DNA from: Owenia fusiformis
Taxonomy: Eukaryota > Annelida > Polychaeta > Sabellida > Oweniidae
Assembly: GCA_903813345.2 (NCBI GenBank)
Contig: CAIIXF020000002.1
Span: 15,694,467-15,758,466 of the forward strand
Reading direction: 5' to 3'
Length of the DNA: 64,000 bases
Shown here: positions 13,601 to 25,600 of the stretch, piece after piece
How positions within the stretch are numbered: the stretch's first letter is position 1
How the letters are laid out: each line of letters opens with the position of its first letter
Notes under the pieces: generated by a model
What the model was told of the DNA's origin: nothing
Database searches by the model: none
Seen by the model: only the letters and a program-made list of their open reading frames with translations
Position numbers and translations under genes: made by a program

Positions 13601-16600
13601 GCGATTTGATCAATTCATTTTGTAATTTCCTACTTTGTGGATAATATCCCCAATAGGGGGTCTTCCACTTCATGTAATTGTAATATTATACAATATAAGG
13701 AAATAAATAATAATAATAAAAACCATCATGAAATTATCTTTTAGTTTTCTACAACTGTTGCCACAAGCGTTTCATTCAGGAGGCAGCAGGCATTGATTTT
13801 TGCCAGTTGTTTTCAACAGATTGCTCTATTTGCCAGTTGTCTTGGGTGTGAAAGTACAAGAAAGTAGATCTGAGCCGGGAGATTAAAAAATGCAATATAT
13901 GCTTCATAATCCAATATATGCTTCATATCATATATACTAATATCCAAAACCACAAAAAATCTTAAAATATCAACTCTATTATTTAAATGGATTATCATCA
14001 TCATCATCATCATCTGAGATATTTGCATCAATGGGGGTATTTCTATATTTTTCACCAGAAGGCTTTATATAGGCAATTTTCTTTTGTCTAATTCTTTTCA
14101 TAATACAACAAAAATGAATTTTCCGCACAATAAACTTTCCTGAATAATATATCATCAATAATTATCTACTATCTATTATTTTATATTTAATATTTCTTAT
14201 ATTCATAATTTTACATATCTACAGTACCTAATTTTAGGCCTTTTATTTCAAAGAACTTCTTGCATGTAACAAAGCTCTGAACCTTGCTTCCCACCCATTC
14301 ATTCACACTTAATTCCCATAATCCCATTACTTAACACGAATGCAGCTGAATTCAATGAATCAATTCTACAAAAATATTAACTCAGCCAAGTGTGTATTGA
14401 CAACATTACAGAATCAGGAACTAATGTCTCAAAAGCCTTTCAGAAATTGATACATTGTTAAATAATTTGTTACATTCACCTAAGAGGTGTAAAGCTAATT
14501 CAATATATACCTTGGAGGGTGATTCCATTTGGTAAGTTTACAATTGTGATCAGTGATCGGCTGCCCAATGAACGTAATATGCATGAAGTTAGTGTCTGGT
14601 AGCATATATTACTAATTACATTGTGCAAAAGTATTAGCTGTGAACTTTGTTAAGGTGGGCCAAAATGTCTATATTTCTTTGGCTATATATTTTACTGCCA
14701 AAAAGATTTTAGCAACAAAAAAGTATGGATGTTTTTGCCCCATATTCATATTAAATTTTGGTTATTACCAGAAAGTAAAGAAAATTTTGAGAATCTCTTA
14801 GTTCACACTACTATACCTTACATTTGGTGTTCATGAGCAACCCATTTGGCTTATTAGTAATGATTATGTATTTGTTTTTATTTGTCTGTTCCTTATGAAT
14901 GGTTTATCGGTTGAAAATTAGATGCTAGTAAGGCACTTTCAAAAATATATTAAACAATTCAATTAGACAAACAAAGTATCTTATGCATTTCTAGGTGTTA
15001 GGTATAGTAGTGTGTTAGTTAGTTGGCCTTCAAAAACATGTATGGAAACTGTTGGGTCTTTGATAATTTTCTCTGAAATTTTATATTTTTTGCCAAATTA
15101 AAACTTGAAGCCTCACTCCCTTGAAACTCCTATTCATTTGATGAAAGTTGGCAATGGGTATGCCATATACCCATGGGGGCAAATTCAAATATCTAAAGAA
15201 TCAGCTGCTCCAGTCAAACAAGTGAAATAATTATGCCCAAAGAGAAATATTTTGAACCTTATGTTGACGATGTACTGCCCAAAGAATATTTACGAAGTGA
15301 CTCTCCCTTTGTAACAATGGCTTTAAAAGCAGATGCTAAGTTGTGGAATGATTCAATCAATGTATCAACAAGTTGTTTGGGTACTACAATATGCACGAAT
15401 AATTGAATAAACTTGTTTTTGGGAACCTGTCAAAACAAAACATACTATACAGTCTGAAATCTTAAGAAATAGATCAGAACAAAATTATATGATGGCCTGG
15501 CGGACTAACTGTTTGGCTCTGTTAACTAGTGCATAGTGTAACTAGTGCATAGTGTAACTAGTGCATAGTGAATTTCTAACTTGGGAGTACAGTTGAACCT
15601 GCTAAGTGGAATAACTCTGTAAGTGGAACAGTGTTTTTAAAGTCCCATGACCTATCTACTCCATGTTAATGAACCTCTGTAAGTGGAACACCTCTCAAGT
15701 GGAACACTTTTTGTGGTCCCAATGGTTTTCACTTATACAGGTTCTACTGTACACTGTTATCGTCACTAGTTGACAGTCCATGTTATAGTTATCCTCTGCT
15801 TACATTTTAATTTTATGTTCCACAAAATCTTAGAGTGTCCAACCATTCTATTTTGTTTAATCAAATAACTGAACTGTTTTGTAAAATTCAGAAGTTTTAA
15901 TTGTGTAATTATATAGATATTGTGGGCAATCGTAAAGATTTTATGAATACTACACAAAGAAATGCATTCAATAACAGAGTAATATTCATTTCTGATGACA
16001 ACGGTTCTAGGCGACATCTATTTTACTTAAACTGAGTTTTACTATAAAAATTTTTGGAGTAAGAGCTGCTATAAAAAAAGGGACATGTTTTGGTAAACAA
16101 CTGGTATGTTTATGCTGGAGTAAACATGTGTTTGGTAAACAACTGGTATGTTTACGCTGGAGTAAACAATAACTGTAATCTTTATTATGTCAAGTTGGCT
16201 AAAGTAGACAAAAGTGGAAAGTGATTGATTTTGAGCCAAAAAGCACCTCTATAAAAAAGTTGGTTCTCAAGATGACAAGATTTCTTGTGCCACCAGCCTA
16301 CCTCTCACACACATCAGGACAATATAATGATCATTTATGACTTTTCAACTGCAACTAAAGTAAGACTTACTCTTGTATCCATTGGTAATGATGTCCTGGG
16401 GACCTTTCTGTACAATAGTGACATGGCCCATTGCTTCACTCAGTTCCTTTGTATTATCTTCAGCACTGATGGACTTATCAAGAGGATGCCCTATCTAAAA
16501 TGTACATGTAGTAAACATGGTGTAAGTCAAGCAGAAAGTGTTTAGGTCAAGATGAGTGAGCTTTATATAAAATTGAGATATCAACCAGTGCCAGTGTCAA

Positions 16601-19600
16601 GTTCTTCATGGTCTGCGCTTCACTATAGGGCTACACAGGATCCCTATCTGGATTAATTTGATGAAAATAACTTTTTCAAACTCAATATTTCAAAATCATA
16701 AATGTTTCAAAGTTGCACACTATCTAATGGGTAGTAAGTTAATGTTTATATAGTAGCAAATAATTCAGAACATAAAATTAAAGAAAAAATTGCCATCTGG
16801 AAGTTACTTCAGAATCTCCTTCAGAAAAACTCATAATGAAATGTTTCTCCTGACATCTTTATATGCAACTGATAGCATGTAAAACATACCAATAGCATTT
16901 AAAACATTTTTGTTCACATTTATAGATGGCATTTTATTACAGTGTATTGCAAAACTGTATTGCCGTCCTGATTTGTATGAGACTAAGAGAAAAACATCAC
17001 ATTACAGGCATCAGTGACTTCTAGAGGTATTATCCCCCATTTGGAAACAGGAAGAGGATAGAGGAAACTGCAAAAAGATGCAGGACATGAATGGATACTT
17101 ACGACCTTGCTGTAGAGACGTTCAAATTCCACAATATTGGGTGTGAGAATAGCTTTGCCATAGCCCTGCACAATCTCAGGTTGTTCAGTTATCAGGAACA
17201 GTCCATCCTAAATACAAAACATAGCTTAGATAATAACTCTCTATTTATGTACAGAGTGATCCAAAAGAATAGAACCCAGTAAAGCTACCATACAGTAAAC
17301 TTGTGTAGATATGCAGGACTAAAGTCAATTGCATAGATCCCCATGTAAAGTCAATGTTAAGTCAAGTTGATCGAGTCTCAACAAGTAGATTCATGTGGGA
17401 GAGTATTGGTAGAATTCATTTTCAATAGTTAGAATTTGGGTTCTCAAAAAGGACATGAAAGCTTAACCAAGGCCTTTTTGAAATTTTTGGTTCGTTCTAA
17501 TATATCACAGACAAAACATTGCTAAGTCTTATTGTTAATTATACTTGTATTTAGAGCAGATAATAAAGTCCTTACAGCATCAATTATTACAGGAATGTTC
17601 CTTTCCATTGACTGCATGATAATACCCTGGAAAACATGATAATAGATTGAAATTAGATGTGTATAATCAGTAGAACAACATAGCTACTGTAAGGGTAGGA
17701 CCAATGTAACTGTATGTGAATTTGAAATCTTTATGTTGTTGAAATATTAAACCACATTTAATTTATCTACATAATACTGCACATTAATGTTAAGTTTTAA
17801 TCTACATAAATTTATATTCCATTTCAAGGAAATCATCCTTTAGTAATTGACCTGACAACTTTAACCGAGCAAGCGAATTCCTAATCATAAGATTATACCT
17901 TGACATTTTCCAAGATTGCTGGATCTCTTCCTAAACCTGGACCAATAACAATACTGTGTAACCGTGGCAACCATTCTGATATCTGACCCAAGGCATCCTT
18001 GTGATCTCTGAAACAATCATCAATTTTGATTATTATTATTATCTTAAGGTAGGATGGATAAGATAATGACTAGTTTGAGGATATGTAATGGCTAGCTTGA
18101 CTACTATTTATTTCAATGAGGCTTCGAACACAAACTGCCAAATGCTGAGCACAGTCTACAAAAAGTTGTCTGCATAGGGGGGCCCATACTTTTGGGACAC
18201 CCTGTACAGGGTGGTCCAAAAAATTGGGACACTCGAATTTAAATATAAATAATGATTTTCTTGATGAAAGCATGTGATATTATATACAAGTGGATAGGGA
18301 ATTTACTTATCTTTAATTTGCTATATCATAAGTTCAAATTTATTATAACGTCTGTCAACCTGCGTCCATTATATAAATTACATCATTTTAGTTTCAAAAC
18401 GTGTTTTCCAAAACTTGCAAAAAACAAGTTTTTTGTCAACTTTTTTTTACACAAACAGAAGTTCAATATGTCCATCATTTTGATCAATTATAGCCCTCAA
18501 TTTTGGCCTTAACTGGTCAAAAACATCATTGATATTCTGTTGAGACAATGAATTCCACTTCTCAACAAGTCTATCCTTAATAAGGGACTGAGTAGATGTA
18601 AGGGGTTCATGGTAAACCAATTCTGTTCGTTCTCCCCATACGTGGTAGTCGCAGACGTTGAAATCGCATTATCCAATTATGTTGTTTTTACTTTTAAACC
18701 ATCCTTGTATGAGCTCATTCTCGAATCATTATATTTTCCAACAAGATGGGGCTCCAAGCAATTGATCTCACGAGAGTGTCAAATGTTTAAAAGAAAATGT
18801 GCCTGGATTCATCTCCCTAATCACTGCCTCCCCCAGATCATACAATCAACCAACGTCTGCGACTACCACGTATGGGGAGAACTAACAGAATTGGTGTACC
18901 ATGAATCCTTTACATCTATTCAGTCTCATGAGAACAGAAATTTATGAGAAGTGAAATTCATTGTCTTTAACAGCATATCAATGATGCTATTGGCCAGTTT
19001 AGGTCAAAATTGAGGGGTACAATTGATCAAAATGGTGGACATATTGAACGTCTGTTTATGTAAACCAGAACAACGGCAACGCCAAAGCGTAGCGAATCCC
19101 ATCGAACAGCCATGGATGGCATTTTTACAAACAAAGTATATAGCAAAAATGGCAGCCATTTTTCAAAATGGCCACCTTCTTCCAAAAGTGCCATTAGACC
19201 ATGTGCCATGCTTATAGTATTCACATACCAAATATGAACAAAATCGCTCCACTACTTTTCAAGTTATAGTAAAATACGTTAAAATGGCGTCCATTTTTCA
19301 AAATGGCCACCTTCTACCAAAAGTGCCATTAGACAGTGTGCCGTGCTTATAGTTTTTACATACCAAATATAAACAAAATCGCTCCACTACTTTTCGAGTT
19401 ATAGTAAAATAGGTTAAAATGGCGGCCATTTTGAAAAATGGCCGCCTTATACCAAAAGTGTCGTTAGACAGTGTGCCATGCTTACAGTATTCACATACCA
19501 AATATGAACAAAATCGCTTCACTACTTTTCGAATTATAGTAAAATACGTTAAAATGGCGGCCATTTTTCAAAATGGCCACCTTCTACCAAAAGTGTCATA

Positions 19601-22600
19601 GGACAGTGTGTCATGCTTATAGTATTCACATACCAAATATGAACAAAATCGCTCCATTACTTTTCGAGTTATAGTAAAATACGTTAAAATGGTGGCCAGT
19701 TTTTAAAATGGTGGCCATTTTTCAAAATGGCCACCTTCTACCAAAAGTGTCTTTAGACAGTGTGCAATGTTTATAGTATTCACATACCAAATATGTAGTG
19801 GAGCAACGATTGACTCGTGGACTCGAATACTACTCGCCAAACCCTGTAAATACGATTCATCGATTGGTAAATTCTGACTCGAATTGAAAAAAAAATGAAA
19901 AAAATGATGAAGAAAATGTGATTTACCCACCTTTCAACCGCAATTTACGTAAAAAAACACATCCAATGTACAACATTTCTGTACAATGTTTAACAATGAT
20001 GCCTTCCTTAATATATAGCATTGTAGTGTGATACCTTAACTGAAATAATAAATCAAATACGATAGGCTTTCTCGTGTTTGTTTTTATTTATTGATTACAT
20101 CCGGTTGCGCATGTGCAATGCAATATTTAACGAGGTCAAACCAATTAGCGTAAATTGCTAAATTATTTACTTTTCAATGCAAAACAAGAACATATAAAGT
20201 GTATTGAGTTATTCTATTTGAATAATTTGATGGGTATGTTGGAGTTATTCAAGGTAGGTTGAGCCGAGAACACTTGAAAACATTGCTACCGGAAGTGAAA
20301 GTTTGTAACTTTCCGAAGAAAGTTTTATCTGAACTTTTTTCCAAAATCATTCATTTTAATCGCGAATAAATCGAGTGTTCAAGAGCCTCTACTCGAGTAG
20401 GATAATTCACACGAGTCCCACCACTACAAATATGAACAAAATTGCTCCACTACTTTTCGAGTTACAGCAAAAATCGTAAAATAACGAGTAAAGGCCGCCA
20501 TTTTTCAAGATGGCTGCCATGTGCGTCTTTAATATCTACATTTCTAGCTTTATTAATGTCCTATATAATTTTTTTACATCTAAAACATATTGCTATTACA
20601 GTTTTACATATTGCACCTAAATTACTGTAAATTCGGCACTAAAATGGCCGCCGCGGCTTTCGAGCAGAACTTCTACCCCCATAGGGTATATGTGTACAAA
20701 ATATGAACAAAATCGGGCCAACGGTATTTGAGTTATTGCCCGGACGGACGGACGGACGGAGGCGTTCCCTATATCCCTCCGAACTTCGTTCGATGGGATA
20801 ATAAAGTTGACAATAAAACTTGTTTTTGCAACTTTTGGAAAAGCCGTTTTGAAATGAAAATGACATCATTTATATTATGGTTGCTGGTTGACAGATATTA
20901 TAATAAATGTTAACTTATGATATACCAAATTAAAGATAAGTAAATTCCCTATCTACTGGTATATAATATGACATGTTTGTATCAAGAAAATCAATATTCA
21001 TTTTTGAAATACGAGTGTCCCATTTTTTTTGGACCACCCTGTATATATACTCAATCTAGGCTCAACAGTTATAACATTCAATTGAGCACATCATCCACTT
21101 ATTAAGTGATGTTCCTCATCCAAGCCATGACCAAGTTTAACTGATGGCAAAATGACATGTCAACTTACAACAGTGGCAGCACTATGAGATCTGGACTGTA
21201 GGACTTGATGACCACAGCTGCTTCTTTACAGCAGAATACATAGCTCAAGTCTGCACCCTGGAATACAAATGATAACAAGATTGAGTTCCAAAATTTAAAG
21301 TTAAAGTAATAAGCAACTTTACACCAAAGACAATACTTATTTATTAGACATAGCTTTTTTCTTATTCGTTCAAAAGTACTATGTATGTATACATGTTAAC
21401 TAGTAAAATTAGACAACAGAAACCCGAAAGCTTGGGCAAATTCCATCGAATAGCCATGGCTGGCATTCTAACAAACGAAGTATATAGCAAAAATCGTAAA
21501 ATACACAAATGATAGGTCAAATAGGCATTATGGATATGCATAAAATGAATGTGGATATCCCTTATAAAAAATTCAACCTTGAAAGTCCGAATTTAAACCG
21601 TTGCACAATCATTGTACAATCATTGATCCGATCATTTATGCAACCATGCCAACCGTTACGATGCAACCATTACAATTTTGGTTGTAAACTCATTGAAATG
21701 TTTCAATCATATGTAACCATTGTAAATGCTTGACAATTTTGGTTGCATTTCTTGCAACTGTTTCAATCGAATGCAACCCTTTAAAACTATGGCAATTTTA
21801 TCTCAATACAACATAAAATAATTATCTTGCTCTTTAAAAAATATATTTCAAATGTGTGCATTTCATGCATACTGTACATGTCAGAATTTAAATGGTTTGA
21901 TCAAAAAGATATTTAAAGTATTGAAATAGTTAAGTAAACTTGTCTTGTGAATGAAAATATATTGAACCAATTTTCATCTAACTTTGAAGGATGGTGATTG
22001 TCTAACTCACATGTATATTATCTAGATAACAGCAATGCTTAGGCATAGCAAATCCCCCTCGCTGTCATGACTATCATTTTTACAAAATCACTTCACTACT
22101 TTTTAAGTTATTGCAAAATCATTTGAAAAAAATTTTGGTTGGGTCAAGTCTTGGATTTTACACTTCACCTTGCAATCATCGCAATTATAAAGGAAGGAAG
22201 ATGTGTCTGGAAGGAAGAAATCCTTCAATGGGAAAATAATCTGTTTTGATTTGATATTTTTGATTTGATAGAGAAAATGCAATCAGACATTACAGGATGT
22301 GTTTTAAATAATTAAGTCGATAAGCATAACTTAAAAAACTGATTACAGTTAGACTCAGTCTATCTAGTTTGATTAGAGTCTGCTTTGAAGGATGTGTCAA
22401 AAGAAACTTTATTAATCCATTAATCCATAAACAAAACAAAAATAATTCTGCAAGGCAAAACAAACCTTATTATATCAGTTTGATTAGAGTCTGCTATAAA
22501 GGAAGCATCCTATGTAATTTAAATTATTCCATACACAGAACTTGATAAATAATTTGCCAAAGAAAATCTCCCATATTTTCCTCCAGATTTTTCCAAGTTT

Positions 22601-25600
22601 AGAGTTTTGAAAAATAAGCCCTGTTTTTGGTTTTTACTTTTTAATCATCAACACATATCATTTAAACTGAAAATTTTAACCCCCCCCCCCTCTGCATGAA
22701 ATAGATAATTAAAATAAATATATAGTATAACACAAGATGAAAATAGATATAACAGAAACTAGGACTATGAACCCTTTTTCTGGTCAAGCATTTTAATTAG
22801 CTGTTCAACCGTTTTAATTAGCTGTTCAACCGTTTTAATTAGCTGTTCAACCGTTTTAATTGGCTGTTCAAGCATTTTGATTTTCTTAAACCCATGAGAA
22901 TATCAATATGTAGTAGGTATTGTTGTGTTGAGCATTGTTATAAAAAATATTTGCCAAGAAAGAACATGGTAATTAAATCTGTTGTGAATAATGTGTTTCA
23001 CACATAATATACAGTCAATATCAAAATAGTTCTCTTGTTTGTATTTTTTAAATTTCAGTGAGTCATACTCTTGATATTTGGTGTTAACTACACATGGATA
23101 CATTTGAAGACCCATTTTGCTGGGGGGGGGGGGCTGACTACTGGCCTGTTCATTGTATATAAACTTTTGCGGGGGTCCTGAGCTAAACCCTCCGATTTCA
23201 ATATGTTCCCAAACCAATCTATCTTACTGAAATTATTAATTCAGATGTTTTCCATTAAAACTGTGAAAATTAAGTCTTTGGTGCCTGAATGCATTATTAC
23301 TATAAAAACATTTTCACTAAATAAAGCAATCAACTTGTGATTACATGTTTGTATTATTTTGTACATCATACCCTGCTTCTTTTGATCATACATGTATATC
23401 TGATTCAGTCTAATCATGAACAAAAACAATGGTGTCTCATCTTGTGATTTAGTTTAAAGGAAATCTTAAGATTTTCCTTGGTCAATTTCTTAAAGAGGCA
23501 ATAAGGACTGTAGAGAGAAAATTCGAATTTTTTTATTTTTTCTGAGCTATCAGGTCAATATTTGGCTTAATACCTTCTTTGAAATACCTATTTTCATAAA
23601 ATGTATGTATAAACTATCAATTTCAGCATTAAGAAGTGTAAATTCAATTCAAAGCTTCTATAAAGGGAGTCCCACTTATAGATTTTTAAGATCTACCATG
23701 TTTCAAGAGGAATATCAGCTGAAATAATGTTCATCCAGAGGGTTTCTTTGTAGATAATGAAAATATATGTTAGTCTTGATGAAATATCCAAACCTAAATA
23801 TATTTTGACACTTGTCGATGATCGTTGAATGGCCCCCCTGCACTATTTGTAGCACCTTTAACCAAATTGGAATTTTGCTCAATTCTTTTCATAATTAACA
23901 TTAAAAATACATTATTTTGGCAATATCAGATAACGGGAAATAAACACTAGATATGGTACTTTTAATTGTGTAAGTAATGTAAATGATAGAGAACATAAAT
24001 TATCATATGCCATTGAGTGGAAAACTAGTCTGGTAGCGCATTCCTAAATCCGTACTGGAGAAAGAAACATATGAACATGAATTTAGTAATTTACTATAAT
24101 AAACATGCATGTATGCTTGCAGAAAAAATATCCTAATATACTGTTGTTGAATAGAGGTAGATTCAAATCCTTACTTAAAGATAATTTTAATTCAGGTAAA
24201 ATGATAATTTTTTGGAACGATACCAATTCAGGATGGTTGCAGGGCTTGAACTATGTAATCATTGAACAAAACGTATTGCAACCATTTACATTTCAATGTG
24301 AAATGGTTGCAGTTTACAATGGTTGCAGATTACAATGATTGTATAGAAATGGTTGCGCAGTCATTGAAAAAGAGTTGACTTTGTTTGGTTGAACGCAATG
24401 GTTGCACAATGATTGCTTTTCACTGTACAATGGTTTTTCCTTTGATCTTAGTAGTTGAAACAATCAGTATTCAATGATTGATGGAAACGGTTTAAATTCG
24501 GACTTTCAAGGTTGAATTTTTTATAAGGGATGAGTCAATCCGATTAGCAGTTTTAATTTGTGAGGCCAATGTTGACGGACGGACGGACGAACGGACAGAC
24601 GGACGGACCAACGGACGCCTGGTCAATCCCATAGGCTCACTGTGTGAGCCAAAAATGGTTGTTCACAAGTCAAATTGTCATCAGAAAGTGTAATATGCTT
24701 CTTAGTAGGCACATAAAAAATTTCAACAAAATCGCACACACATACATAGTACAGAGCTGTCAAGTGTCCCGCGAATGGCGGGATTATCCCGCAAATTTGA
24801 TCAAAATTTGGCTAATTCGCGTGTCCCGCAATGTCCCGCAAAGTCCCGCGAATGTCGGCTTTGACCTTCGCGAATTTTCAAAATTGTAACAATCCCCGAG
24901 GCTAAATAATTGTGATTATCTTGTGATATAAGTTTTTGCGCTTTTGAGGAGTAAAGTTTACCTAATTTGAAAAGTGCTGCCACACTCCCAGTGCATCAGA
25001 TCATCGTAGACTGCTTTTGAAAAGAGCATAGTTCATTTATAAAACTGCGATTTTGATCCAAATAACACCATAGTTGGCTTCTCAAGTACCTAGTATGCCG
25101 TTATTTGGTATCAAAATAAAGAGGAAAAGTGCAATTTTCATTTTAATTACGAAAATAGGGATGTATGTCACGTTTACTTCCAACGTTGGCCTTTTTACTA
25201 CGCGTGTCACGGCCTTCATCTTAGAACTGAGCAAATGTTAGCAAACGCGAGTTCCAATAAATGGACACTGATATCTCGAAAAGAAACCTGACTCCCTATA
25301 ATTTGATTTAGATTAATCGAACCCCAATTTGAATAGGTACATTTTAATATGTAACACTATGGGGGGGGGGGTAAATATTTCATAGTTGGTCACGAACACC
25401 ATAAGTGCAAAGTATTGTTCAGAATTTTTGAATTTCGTGTTGGATTACGGTACTCACAACTAAAGCGTGGTTTTTTGATACAGGGTGGTCAAAAATGGAA
25501 ACCCTGCATTTTCCTTATATCTGTGTCACTTTAAGAAATTACTCCCTGATATTTTGTACATCATTCAATTTTCTACCGCCCTACCATATTTCATGACCAT

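Larger units (their letters stand above)
18207..21041. mobile_element. Palindromic Tc1/mariner-like element with nested insertions
   Basis: The ends CAGGGTGGTCCAAAAAATTG and its mirror, both flanked by TA, define a mariner-type element. The left arm 18207-18660 is the reverse complement of 18851-19064 continued at 20803-21041, so two copies of the transposase 3' end face each other. The right arm is interrupted by the insertion 19065-20802. Between the arms, the plus strand reads QQDGAPSN then a stop, and in another frame [15 protein letters not shown]. These resemble the second and third catalytic-aspartate regions of the IS630/Tc1/mariner transposase. Stops and a frameshift show it is dead. 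Confidence 0.85.
21557..24531. mobile_element. DNA element with long inverted ends (about 2.97 kb)
   Basis: The ends ATCCCTTATAAAAAATTCAA, then CCTTGAAAGTCCGAATTTAA, and their mirror at 24531 match almost perfectly. Beyond that, both ends carry the scattered phrase CAACCATT/CAATCATT (mirror AATGGTTG), typical of subterminal repeats. I see no clear target duplication and no transposase. The interior contains a C10 run (22681), a 21-bp minisatellite (22782), a G-run (23121) and a 5' pearl-like fragment at 22022-22140. Confidence 0.75.

Noticed and set aside
17251-18204. A mariner element bounded by CAGAGTGATCCAAAAGAATA (17251) and CAGGGTGTCCCAAAAG (minus strand, 18204)
   Set aside because: Two conserved NAXD exons (17576-17626, 17899-18007) lie between the ends, so these cannot be the two ends of one inserted element; the left match is also imperfect.
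19298-19601. Frames with repeated KMAAIL.YFTI..KV on both strands
   Set aside because: They are the 134-bp tandem repeats of the Helentron-like element, open on both strands by chance.
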